Assembly (NCBI GenBank): GCA_010356995.1
Contig: ML996691.1
Span: 844,211 to 908,210, forward strand
Length of the DNA: 64,000 nt
Direction: 5' to 3'
Source of the DNA: Trichodelitschia bisporula
Lineage: Eukaryota; Ascomycota; Dothideomycetes; Phaeotrichales; Phaeotrichaceae
Shown here: positions 1 to 11,588 of the stretch, piece by piece
Layout: each line of letters starts with the position of its first letter
Position numbering within the stretch: the first letter of the stretch is position 1
The notes under the pieces: model-generated
What the model was told of the DNA's origin: nothing
Databases searched by the model: none
What the model saw: the letters and a program-made list of their open reading frames with translations, nothing else
Translations under genes and position numbers: made by a program

Positions 1-2357
1 TGCATCCCGGTTGGTCTCTCGTTATGATGATCCACTTACTCTTCCCTTACCGTGCTTTGTATTCTCATCTGCTAGGCGCTTCGTTCGTTGGTTCTTAGAC
101 GGAGCGTTCACAGCACCACTGTTGTTTCATATTGGCAGCGTACACGCAGGAACGGGGAAGGCGTTTGCTTTTTGCGCACCGTCTCGGTCATGGCACCCCA
201 TTAGGCGGGGTTTTCTTTGTTGCTCTGGTTGCTCTGGTTGCGTGCTTCATGGCTTGGTCCGTCGATGCTGTCGTGTGGACGCGTAACAACCGGTCTTGAA
301 CGGGGAGAACCGTGGACTGTTGTCGGATTAGCCAGGTTGGGCTTGTACATTGTATAGAGATGGTTGCCTCGGCCACGTTGTCCGTGTGTACGGGCCTGGA
401 GAGGGCGAAAGCGGCATGCGTATGTGTCCCGGATGCGGTACTCACGGCTGGTGCGTGATATAGTAATAGACTTAATCCTAATAACGCCCTTCCACGCCGC
501 GTCGGCGACAGCGAGCGAGCGTATAATCTGCTCATCGGCGTAGCTCACATGCAAAAGGATTGAAATAGAGTACAAATCCATACCACTGTTAAGCTGGCCG
601 TCCTGCCGGCAGTCCATTTTAGCAACCGGGCTTCCCAGCCCGGGCACACGCGCAAAGGGGGCACAACATCTCGCGGACAAGCGTGGTCGGGGTTAGCACG
701 CGGCGTGGGAGCTTGTTCCGCGGCGTGTGGGTGGATGACCGTTTTGGATGTTGCCGCTGCTGAGTGTGCTCCTGGCTCGACTGCTTTGGGGCTGCTACTT
801 TTCCCAGTACTGCTGCGGTGGCTGGCGGGGCGACTGGTACGGGCGTGGTGTTGTGGGACGTTCCGCGAGGCGTGCGGGCCGTGGGGCCATGTGGGCGCCC
901 CGTGGAAGCCCGTGGAAGGGTGGGTTGGGGGAAGGAAGGTGCGATTCGGGGTATGACGTTGGGTGGAGCTTTCTGGGGCGTGGGAATGGCGCAGAAGGGA
1001 TTTGCGAAATCGGGGACAAATGACATACTGACTTCAAGATACCAGATCGCGGTGATGGGAATTTGCATTTGTGCATCGCTCATTGCTCGGTTGGGACGGC
1101 GGGTGGTGCGAGTGCGGCGCCGCTGCATCGGGGTTGGACGTCGGAGGTCGGTTGGGGGAGGCCGTGGGACGGAAGGCTGAGATGGCGAGCCTTGCGGAGG
1201 CATCCAAGCGCGCCGCGCGCCGGAGGGGGATTAACATCGAACGGTAGGGCCCGCGATGACCGCTGCGAACGAGAACTTCGCAATGCCCTCATGCATTGTC
1301 CGAAAAACTCGGCCGGGCAAATATCGAGGCGGAAAGAAAGAATTGCAAGCAGCAAAAACCGCACGTTGTATGTTGCGGCGGAAGCGCGGCTCCACTATTT
1401 GCAGACAAAATGCCCGGGAGTCCATTTTTAGCCGGCCTGCAGTCCTGTTTTACTTTCAAACCCGCACAAAAGAGACTACGAGGTGCTCTGCTGCAGTCAG
1501 GATCCGCGGCCGGAAAACGCGTGTACAAAGGGCAGACGGTTGGCCATTTGCTGATGTTGCTCCTCGGTCATCCCTGCCGGAACCTTTGGGGCTGCGGCCC
1601 TTTTCCTTTTAACAACAGTCTTAGTGATATCACTTATACGTAGTATACATAGGACCGAAACAGCTCACAAGAGCAAGTGATTGGCGGACAATAGAACCTC
1701 GCAAATAGCAACGAGATCAAAGCCGAAACACCTGTGTCCGAAAAGGGACGTGATACTATGATACGAACGGGCATGGTCGGGCCCTCGTTATTGCTACCGG
1801 GATGGGTTCCGTAGTATGCATATCGCAACCTGTGTACTATGGTAAGACGGTGATGGGTAGCTCAGCGCCAAAAAGAGCTGCAGCGCGCGGATCCCGGCGT
1901 AACAGGGCACAGCTGAATGGAAGCTTCTGCGAGCATTGGGGGGTTAAACCTACATTATCGATACTCCGACGGACACGCAACGTCAGACCACGCAGCAAAG
2001 CAGTTTGTGCGGATGGATGACTCGATTGTCTCCCCTTCATCTTGTTGATCGGCAGAGTATCCAGTAGTGTTAGATTCTGATATTGTCGTGCAGTAGTGTG
2101 TATTGATTCGTAAGGCATTCAGCTGAGGTAGGTTTCGGGACTCACGAATATTGAGACGAACAAAGTTAGCTCTTCGCAACGCAAGGTGGAGTGTCCAGTG
2201 CAGCCGTATATGAAGTGAACACCACCGACTTTCCCGAAGCACGGTGGCATCAGGCCGGCGAAGTCAAAGCGCCGACATGTACGGATACTGCCAAGTACAT
2301 ATGCGCCTTTTGCTTGCGGGATGACGAGGAGGCCTGGAGGCGCAGCAATGCTGCAGA

Positions 2358-2384
<27 letters not shown>
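2358..2384. repeat. (CAG)9 microsatellite
   Basis: Nine uninterrupted CAG units in otherwise unique intergenic DNA. No convincing gene encloses it, so it is probably a non-coding trinucleotide tract. Confidence 0.95.
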
Positions 2385-2388
<4 letters not shown>

Positions 2389-5300
2389 TGCGCGCAGCAT
2401 TGGCCACAGCAGAGCCTATGAGAGGTACATACACGACGACGATGTGTCCATGGCCGCCTCTCAGAGAAAGGTACATTGTGCAGATCCGCAATCGATAGGC
2501 CGTTCTTGGCTGGGAGAGCCCAAGCAGCATGGCGGTAGGCTTGTCGACGGAGCCTCTTGATTGAAGGCGGGAGACTTGATAGGGACCGTGGAGGACGCGC
2601 AAGCACTGCCATGCGTCCTGGCGCGCAGCCAACGCACATGCTGGAGTTCTGCAGAGGACAGTATTCTCCACAAACAGAGCCCGGGTGTCTTATTGCCGTC
2701 CGAGGACCGAAGCATTGTCGAGGCTGGGGAAGTGTGGTAGGTGAAGCGGCAGCATCCGTATCCTGATGGAGAGAAACGTCCGGCTGGCAGTCCGCATTCC
2801 CTTAGGTCGTAGCTTGGAGGATAGAATGAGGCGGCAGGGACCTCAGCGGCAAATGACGGTGGATGAGGTGAAGGCGTCAACACACCACGCTCGACGAGCC
2901 CAAAACTGCAAGGCCGGCCTTACGAAGCCATTCGGCAAATCCTTCTCCAGATTCAGAATCCCGGGCCAGCATGCACCCAACGTCCCGTCCCTTGACCATC
3001 ACCAGTACCGTAAGTCCAGCTGTGGCCATGGCGAAAGCGCCAACCTCCTCCCGAACGACCGGCTGTTTGAAAATCGCCGAAAGGCCAAAATAAGATAGGC
3101 AGGGCCGGAGGCGTGGAGTTGGGCGTTTGGCGCCTTTCTCGGCTCGGAGCGGGCAGTTAGAACTGGGGTAGGGTGGCAGTACTCCGTAGTGGGGGCCGGG
3201 TAGTTGAAGGAGGGAAGATGGAGAATAATGGGGAGAATGCAGTCATGGTGGGGGGTGTTCCTGGCAAGTTGTTCCGGAGCAAGGCCAAGCTGCTCTAAAC
3301 CTAAAAAGGCCCCGCGTGGCGCTGGACGGGAGCAGGCGGTGCCAAGACGTCCCAGGTCCGTCTGTGCGGCTTCAAGAGCAGCACTCTCTAATTCTCTTTC
3401 TCCGTTGTGTGCATCTGTGTGTTCTCACCTTCTTTACGGATGTAGAGCGTCCCAGCCTCAAAACCTCTAGCTTCTCTGTCCTAGGGAAACAACCAATAGA
3501 GTACGGATGTAATCTGTAGAAGAAGCCCCATACCCTGGTTTGTGCCGGCTTTTTACCTACAGGAATCACATTTCAACCGGGCCCCTCCAATCCTCCTCCC
3601 AATTTCGTCTCCCTGGCGCCCGTTTCGACTTTCGAGATGAGGCACGCCAGTTGTCGTCGGCCCAAAACGGTCGTCACGACAGTTTCATCTTGACGTGACA
3701 GCATCCTGGTCAGTGCCGAATCGGGAAATAGCCGTGGTCCTACGATAATATCGCCTAATAAGGAACAAGGTTGTCTTCCATATCTAACGATAAGTGCATT
3801 GAGCTGCCAGCGTCACTCTGGCTCCTACCCGAACTGTCCGACAAGCCTTCGGAAAAGTTTGGTGACGGACCATGGGGAAAGCGAAGTCCTGCCATGCATA
3901 CATGGTGTGGGAGATCACGTCCGCTGCTGCAGCCCCATCGCTCCGGCGACGGGACGCTCATGCAGCAAGCATGTAGCGGGAGTACCAGTTGGTCGAAGTA
4001 GGAGCTCTGACTCTTCAGTTATTCGTCGTCGTGTACCGTTGTAGTTATTCCAGACGACTCGCAGTCAGGATTGCGGGACTAGTGGGAATGTGGAGCTTGA
4101 GGGGTCATTTGGTCATCTGTATCTCACAGGGCATCAATGCCCAGAATTAGCTGTCTGGATTGCGAGCCAACGTTGGTAATGCAGCAATTAGAAAGAATGT
4201 TGAAGGGGAATTGAGGTTCATGCTCACCCGAACCACTCATCTGATCTCCCAGATGCATCGGACTGTGCATCTCATCCCCACTCTTCACCTAAACAACAAG
4301 ACCTCAGAGGACACTGCGGTATGCTCCTCCATCCACAGCGCCCAGTTAATCCCGGACATCCCTCTACCGTAAATGTGCAGCTATTTTGAATCTTGGTTAG
4401 GGTGACGCCGCGTGGGGCACAGAAGGCCGTCGAGCCGTTGGCTGATTGCTGGCGGGCTGAAGTGGAGACGAGAGAACACTCGTGAGCTTCAGATGTCGGG
4501 GGTGGGTTAGCGCCTCAGCGTTCGGGCGGCCGAGGACGTCATCTACCGTAATGTCAGGATGGGTGCACCAGCTGGCACGCGTTTCGGCGTCTGCGCCTTA
4601 CACGCTAGGAAGCTGGCGATCGACAGTGCGCACGTTGTTGACCGCTGGCCTCGCGAACCGCCACGGGGCTTTTGACGTGCGCATATTTAGTTCTACGGAT
4701 GTACTCGCCGGCAACCCGCTAAAAATCGGCAAACATGACTCTAACCTTATACCAGCAAGCGCTGGTTAATGTTGCGCCTCGCCGGCGTCGTAGCTTAGGA
4801 GATCCTTCCGGTCATCGCGCACAAAAAATTGTCGTCTCGCCCTTTTCTTCTCAGCCGGAGTTGCTCGCTCGCCGTGTTTGGATGGCGGCGCGAAGCCCTG
4901 CATCCGCAACCGCAAGTCGCGTGCTGGTCGCCATCCATAGATCGACAACGTGAGACGGTGCGCTCGGCTTTTGCTTCACGGTACCTCGTTTGCAACTTTC
5001 CGATCTGCTCCATCAGCTCGCCAGGCCCATCTCGCTGTTTCTTCGGGAAGAATAGAAGCCACTTGGGAGCGGGAATCCGCTGATCGACGCGTGTTGCAGG
5101 GCGCCTTTATCTGCGTTCTCATGCCTTTTCCCCGACTCCCGAACCCCGATCTGTACAATCTGGTGCAGCATGCATCTGGGATCGTCGGATGCATTATGCA
5201 CTTATGCGAGGTGGGCGTCCAGCCTGCGTGTGCCGAAGGACCAGGTGGCTCCTTGTCCATAACAGGAGCTCCCGATTGGATGAGGGTCCAGCTGGAGCTG

Positions 5301-5775
5301 GAGCTGAGGCGAGTAACTGAATTAGCTTGAAGGTAAGACATAAGGTATGTCCTCAGGTCCTGCTTGACGATGTTCCCACTCCGGAGAGGCTACGATAGGC
5401 ATATACGCAGTAGAATATGCACCATGTATTGCTGTCTGTCTCGTAGGCATCGGCGTTTGAGAACCGCCGCGGCGAATAGCGTCCTGCTTTGTCGACTGGA
5501 CGCCTGCCTTGAGACGAGATGCGCAGGTCAGCCTCTTACACTGCACATAGCCCGAAGCTCACAGCAAGAAGGTCTAGGTGCATACACAGTCCTAACTCCT
5601 AGATATTAGTACGGTCGACATTCGAGTAGCCGAAAATCAGGTTGATGCCGACGATTCATTCAGAGCATATGGCGTGGAAGGTGAACACAAGCGGGCCGAG
5701 GATGAGGTGACCGGTCCGTCCAAGATCCGATGAGGCGGTGGTGGTGGCTGCTTGCCGTCGGGAAATTATTCATGT

Positions 5776-5797
5776 TCTCATCTCATCTCATCTCATC
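5776..5797. repeat. (TCTCA)4 pentamer repeat
   Basis: Four perfect TCTCA units plus two bases, in gene-free DNA. A simple sequence repeat. Confidence 0.9.
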
Positions 5798-7562
5798 GGC
5801 AAAACGTCTCCACAATGCGGGCGAAGCCACCGTCGGAAAAGAAGGCTATCCAGGCCAACAGAGAAAAGCGCATTTCCGAAAAAGGGAGAGGGTTTGCCGA
5901 CCGCCTTGCCTCCTTGCGGTCGGTATACGGAGTAGTCAGAGCGCGATGGTTTGGAAGAAGCGAGACTGCTTTTTTGCATACCACGGCCACACTCCTTCAT
6001 TTCAGCAAAGCCGTCAAGCCGTGTTTCGTAGATGAGATGGGGCTGATTGCCCATTTGTGCCATCCCGCATCCACCATGCCATGCCGCCATGCCGGCCGGC
6101 GGGGCGCCCATGCTCTGCTGGCAGACCGTAACTGCCCTGCTTTGATGTCTTTTTTAGGACGGGTACTATCTCGCACAACCCGGGAGTAGCCCTGTTGCAC
6201 GGGAGGAGAAAGGCTAAAGTTGGCGGGTTTATTATTACAGGCCTGGACCTTAACTGGCGCTTGTTATTGCACCTCGCTTCATCCCGAGCGTGAGGGAAGA
6301 CGTGGCTGATCCCGTTGTGGCCCTAGCTTCCGCAGTACCGCGTCTCACTGTCTTCGGGGTTAGTCGTCTTTCTTGGGACTTTGTAACTTCAAGCCTTGGA
6401 GTAGGTGTAAAAGTCGACCCGAGAACAAGTTGGAAGCCGAAGCTGTACTTCCGTAGGAGCGTCGGTAAGCAACTGCGACCAACGCGTGCCGGAGGCCGGC
6501 AGCTTTCTTGTCTCTTTACGGAGTACTCTACTCGCTCCGGGACGCCAATGCCGAACCCTTAACCTTGCCTGGTTGTCGTTCGATCGGATGTTAGACCGTT
6601 TGGATGTAGAAAAAAATCTAATTTCTTTCTTATTACGGTACTTATCTCCTTAAGGTTGGGGAAGTTTGAGAGGGAAGAGCGGGGGGGTGGTTGGGAGAAA
6701 AGGGCTGTGGTACCCGCGCGGCCCTTCCGCAAAAAGTCCAACGACCCATGGCGGCGCCTCCGCGCTTGGACCATTCATTCAGACGACGACGACACGGGCA
6801 AAGGGCGACGTCGTTCCTCTGTTGGAAACAAACAAGACGACGGCGCGTGCCACGGCGTCATGGTTCATAATACTCATCTCTAATCGTTATTCCATGGTGT
6901 ATCTTTTGGGCAGGTGGTAATTTGTCCGTAAATAAGCCTCCATTTGCATGCATGAAGCAACGCGCAATGAAGGCATCCCCTTCCACGCACACCAGCCTCC
7001 TTCACCTCCCACACCTCCTTCCCCGTACCGTGGTTAGTCACAGCCTAGCGGAAATGCCATCTGGCTCAATTCAGCTTGATTACCGTAACCTCGATACTGC
7101 TCTAATCACCGACCTGGCCTGGGCAAGGACAAGTTGAGCAAGAGCCAATGGCAGGCTTATTATCACGCTGGATAGAGATACGTACCTCCACGCTTCAAGG
7201 TGACCCGCTCGGCTAGGTTTAGGCTGTGACGGTGCTCTGCATCCAAGTCGCACATGGGCATCTAAACGGCAGAAAATCCGCCGGCGGGGAGGCCGAATCT
7301 CATGTCCAACAGGCTACGGGCTCACAGCCAACGGGGCTCGCAACCGTGTTCTCGTCCGGGCCACACTCAATTATAGGCGAGGCAGAGGTTGCTTTCCATC
7401 CCACTTGGAGCAACGATGGGTAGACGACCGAAGCGAAAGAGGAACCTGTTTAGCAGTAAGTTTTTTTTTCGTTTGTTCCCGGTAATGCCCTCCTCCATCC
7501 CCCTTCTACCCCACCTCCATCATTCCGCTTCCTTCCCCGCTCACTGCTCACTGGCTTGAGCT

Positions 7563-7575
7563 CCCCCCCCCCCCC
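7563..7575. repeat. Poly-C tract (13 C)
   Basis: Homopolymer of 13 C in a C/T-rich stretch. Possible length polymorphism or sequencing uncertainty. Confidence 0.85.
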
Positions 7576-8932
7576 GGCTCGTCTCTGCCCCTCCTCTTGC
7601 AGGAGCTGCCGGCCGCCGAGCTTTATAATACGCCGTTAGCCAGTGTGTCGCACCACCCTTCCTCATCCCGGGCCGCGCATGATGGAGCAAGCTTGCACGA
7701 GCCAGTAATCGGAGCCCGTCACGATGTCGGGGGATTTTTTCTGGCTTGGTATGCTGCACGCGGCTCGTGGACAGGACGAGGGCGGCGCCGTGGGGCCAGG
7801 GCCGCCAGTCGATTCGAGTCTCGTCAGTCATCTGTCGTGATCTGGACCCGGATTCAGTTTGGAGATTGTTGACAAGCTACAAGGTGGATGGCTCTTAGTA
7901 GTCGGCGCGCGGCCAGCTGCACCATGTATGTAACGTGCGTGTGGTTTGGCCGCGTTCCAGTATCCCATCTTCTCGACCTATGAGACGAAAGATTTGGTCT
8001 GATGTTGAACAGCCTGGAGCCAACACCCATTTGCTCTCTCCATCAATTGCTATCGACTGTGATCTCTCCCAGACTTTCTGAACTTCAGATGGCGGGGGGC
8101 CACGAGCGAGGCGGGGCACGGTCCTGTGAAGGGGTCCTTGGGGGGGAGGGATTGGGGCAAGCACGGAGCATGACCCATAACGGGGAATCTCAATCGGGCG
8201 TAGTTCAACGGCCAGATGGCAGCCGGAGACGAGTGGGCATTGAAGGCGAGGGCAAAGAAAAAGAGGGCTGCATGTCAAAACAGCCTTTTTTTTCTCATGG
8301 CAACGCCACGAAAGCTGTTCGCAAGGATAGGCTAAGGAAACAACAGTTCGGGACGGTTAGAGCGGACCTTGACCCAACTGATGAGAAATGTCTTGCTCTT
8401 TCCCTAGGGCGCTTCCTCGATCCCTTCAGTTCAAGCGGTTCAGCGGCTCACACACTCTCTCTCGGACACACTCTCCCTCCACTCTCTCCACTCTCTCCAA
8501 CTCTATTCAATTCTTCCCCAGCACCAAGAAGACTTAAGCACACACACGATCTACTCGCAAAACTCAACCCTCCATTACGGCTACCGTATCCTAACAATTG
8601 GGCAACCGCACTCTCGTCACTTGCACGTTTCCCACACTGGTACCAGCCGCAAACTAGTTCTAGGGAATCTCTTCTCTCACAGCCTGCTCGCCTTTTTCCT
8701 ACGACCATCCTAGATCCTAAGAGTGGACCTTTGTACGAATTTCTGACCCGAGCTCGTGAACCACCCTGAGCAGTCCTTGAGCAGCTCTACTACGGTATAC
8801 TGTCCCGATTCGACATTCTTCCCAGCAGTCAAAACTCGGCACTCGGATCTATCCTCACATCTGGTCTTCTCTCCTGAGGTCGTTCATCCACAGTGTACGG
8901 AGTAGGTACTTCCCTCTGTTTTCTAGCACCTT

Positions 8933-8974
8933 CTCGTTCGTTCGTTTCATTCGTTTCATTCGTTCCTTCCTTCC
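8933..8974. repeat. Imperfect TTCGTTTCAT / TTCC repeat
   Basis: A short degenerate tandem array in the pyrimidine-rich leader, moving from TTCG and TTCATTCG units to TTCC units. Confidence 0.7.
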
Positions 8975-9250
8975 CCAGTCACCGAATATCACCATCGACC
9001 TGGTCGTGCCTTCCGTATCCTCTACGCCTCGAGGTTCTAAGCCTCCGCCACCAGGGCTCCGAGTGGAACTGATGCCATCATTCGCAGTTTCCTAGCGCAC
9101 AGCGGTGGCTGAGCTGCAAAACTGTCTTCTTCCTCAGCATCCCAGGTGGCTCTTGCCGACCCTTCCTTCTTTCCTATCTCAAGCCTTCTGCGATTAAAGG
9201 GAAGGAGGTACCAAGCACTTTTACTGCTACGTGCTGCTACTATTGCTCCA

Positions 9251-9280
9251 CTGCTGCTGTTGCTGCTGCTGCTGCTGTTG
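9251..9280. repeat. CTG/TTG trinucleotide tract
   Basis: About ten CTG/TTG triplets in the presumed leader of the polyglutamine gene. On the minus strand it would read CAG/CAA, like the coding polyglutamine tract 1.7 kb downstream. Confidence 0.8.
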
Positions 9281-10322
9281 TTTGTACCTTCGTCCCTTCC
9301 ATTCAAGGCCTATAAGTTGCCTCACCGCCGTGCCCGCGCGCGCCTGCCACCCACTCAATCTTCCCCACCAACCCCCCCGCCAACCGTCTTGTTTCCAGGC
9401 TATTGGAACTTATAGGCACACCGCACTGCCTTCTCCAAGTCTCTTTGATTTTCCGTCTATTCCCCCACTTCACCTTCCGACTCCCCCAGCTCCTCTGCAT
9501 TCGTTCCACCATTATTTCCTATTCTGGTATTCGTCGGATATCATCTCGCAAAATCAGCACCATAACCCTTTGAACTACGACCCCCCAGCTTGTTACAAGG
9601 CTGAATTGACCATCTTTCGTTCCATTTTAACGCTATCTCCAGGGTTTTCCTTCGCACACGCCTCATCCTGGACCTGGATCATCGATACCCTGTTGACCAC
9701 TGACCACGGAAACGTGGCCTGCGGTTTTTCACCACCTCTGCTTTGAGTCCCGCTTTGACAGCCTTCTGTTCCGGGGTCGGCAGCTCCACTTGGGGCCAGG
9801 TGCCCTGAGAATCCATTCCTAACAAGGTACGGCACTTGGTCCGCCCTCCCATCCTCCATCATTCCCCTCAATCCTCCACCACCACCACCCCCCCCCCCGT
9901 CTCTTCACCCTGCTATGACCAGGCATTCATGTGCAATCTACACTGGGCAAGAAGACCGCTTGTGCAGCCGAGAGAAGAGACGAATCGCACCAACCTTACC
10001 CTTGACGAACTTGCGTTGACGTTGACATACAGCAGCTAGCCCCTACCATCCGCTCTGGCTATCCAGTATCTTTGTGGGCTCAGCAGCGCGTATCAAGCCC
10101 ACCCAATCTCAAGTAATAATCCCCCTCCCTCTTCATCATTTTTTTTTACTACCCTGCTCTTCACTTTCCATAACTTTGCTCTTCTTCTCCTCTGTCGACC
10201 TTCGGCAATCAATCTTTTCTCTGCGGTCTTTTTTTTATGGGACTCCTGCCTCCGAGCTTTTTAACTGTGCGTTGTGGCACCGCAACTCAAGTTGCGGACG
10301 CCAGAACTATTTATCGAATCCA

Positions 10323-10964
10323 ATGTTGCTTACGTTCCCCCCTCCAGCGAAACCAAGCTTCGACTTCAAAACGACGCCCCATGACTTCGCTCCACGCAAG
10401 GCGATACCCTCGGCCAAAAGAACAGCAGCAGCAGCGGGCCTCGACGGAATCAAAGGGGTTGGAAGTAGCGAGAGATTGCCTCCTTTGCCACAAACGGCAC
10501 CCGACAAGATGAGCCAACCGCATCGTGGTCTGCCGCCTCCCTCAGCTATGTCCCTGCCGGATCCCTCGCGAATACAGCCGCCTCATTCTGCTGTTTCAAC
10601 GTTTAGCGAACTGCCTCCTCCTCCGGCTCAGTGGCAGGGTGCGGAGGACGTGATGCGGAGTTGGTTAATGGCGAAGGCTGAGGAAGACAAGTGGAGGCAA
10701 GAGGAGGCAAAGAGGAGGCAAGAGGAGGAAAAGAGGAAGCAAGAGGAGGAAAAGTCACGACAGGAGTCTTTCAAGTTGGAGAAACGCAAGATCGAGCAGA
10801 GCATGCTGCAAGAGTCGTTCCGGAACGGCATCCCACCGACTTTGGTGCCGATTATCTTTGCAGGAATCGGTGGAGGAAACCTGGCGACTCTGAGCATTGA
10901 GTGGTTACAGCAGTATACCGCTCAGATACAGATGACACAGCAGCAGCAACAGCAACAACAGCTT

Positions 10965-11035
<71 letters not shown>

Positions 11036-11588
11036 GCAACAGCAGCAGCAGCAGCAATCACAGCAGCACACGCCAACGCAGGCACAGACTCCGACAGAGT
11101 CCAGGCGAGACCAGCGTCTCATGGGCCCGTCGCAACAGGCTCCGTATGCGCCTCTTCCTGCACCAAATTCGCTGCTGCCGTCGGCCGTGGCCGTTACGCC
11201 AACTCAAGCGACGCCAGCCCACGGGCCACCGAGCGCTCAATACGGGAGCTACCAACCAGTTGCCATGTCCCCTTCGGCAGCTTCAGCACACTCACCACGC
11301 CAACCAACAGGTCTCGCATCGGGGCCACGACCACCAGGAACCCTTCAAAATGTCCTCCCGCGACCGTCAATAGCGGAACAGCTGTCGCCCATCGCCGGTT
11401 CAGGCACCCCCTCAGGAAATGTTCACCCACATTCTCATGTGCACGGACACCAGCCAAGCGAACCGCCGACCCTCCCTCTTTTCTTCCATCACTACAAGCC
11501 GCCAGGAAGTAGTGGCGGGAGCGGTGGTGGAGGGAATGTGTCTTCCTCAGGCAATCCTTCCAACAAACGACAAAAATTGTCCCAATAA
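10323..11588 (+). CDS. Glutamine-rich nuclear-type protein, unknown function
   Basis: Single-exon frame of 421 residues from the ATG at 10323 (MLLTFPPPAKPSF). The same frame is open upstream to 10074, but that part is leader-like pyrimidine-rich DNA, so I chose the internal ATG. Order of features: a Pro-rich N-terminus; a charged helix at about residues 118-160 made of near-heptad units (RQEEAKR, RQEEEKR, KQEEEKS) encoded by repeats of about 21 bp at 10691-10756; a short conserved-looking hydrophobic block ending in IIFAGIGGG; a polyglutamine tract of about 40 Q broken by one Leu (10938-11055); a Ser/Pro/Gln-rich region; a Gly/Ser run; and a basic end (NKRQKLSQ) that could be a nuclear signal. 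I recognise no named domain. The composition fits a transcription cofactor, which is inference. A plausible Eurotiomycete orphan family. Confidence 0.75.
10691..10756 (+). repeat. 21-bp repeats encoding charged heptads
   Basis: About three degenerate units around GAGGCAAGAGGAGG encode consecutive seven-residue blocks rich in R, Q, E and K. The in-frame unit keeps a single charged helix or coiled coil ahead of the polyglutamine tract. Confidence 0.75.
10938..11055 (+). repeat. CAG/CAA polyglutamine tract
   Basis: About 39 codons of mixed CAG and CAA, interrupted once by a CTT Leu codon after eight glutamines. The codon mixing shows the tract is not a freshly expanded pure CAG run. Confidence 0.95.

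Larger units (their letters stand above)
1..8400. other. Gene-free left region
   Basis: No open reading frame here carries a recognisable domain, a credible exon-intron chain or a conserved-looking composition; all are under about 150 codons and overlap on several strands. The stretch contains simple repeats (listed separately) and several copies of the short motifs TACGGAGTA and TACGGATGTA. I see no transposase, reverse transcriptase or terminal repeat. It could hold non-coding transcripts or distal regulatory DNA for the polyglutamine gene to the right, but nothing in the sequence proves either. Confidence 0.6.
8400..10322 (+). promoter_or_regulatory. Pyrimidine-rich promoter and long leader of polyglutamine gene
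   Basis: Almost two kilobases on the plus strand are strongly C/T-rich, with runs such as CTCTCTC and TTCGTTTCATTCG and many short AUG-started frames, and end at the ATG of the glutamine-rich gene. Filamentous-fungal regulator genes often have promoters and 5' leaders of this kind. The transcription start and any leader introns cannot be placed from sequence alone. The region includes a CTG/TTG tract at 9251-9280 and an imperfect TTCGTTTCAT repeat near 8933-8974. Confidence 0.5.

Noticed and set aside
8002-8769. 255-codon plus-strand frame
   Set aside because: No domain, ends in the pyrimidine-rich leader, composition unlike the called genes.
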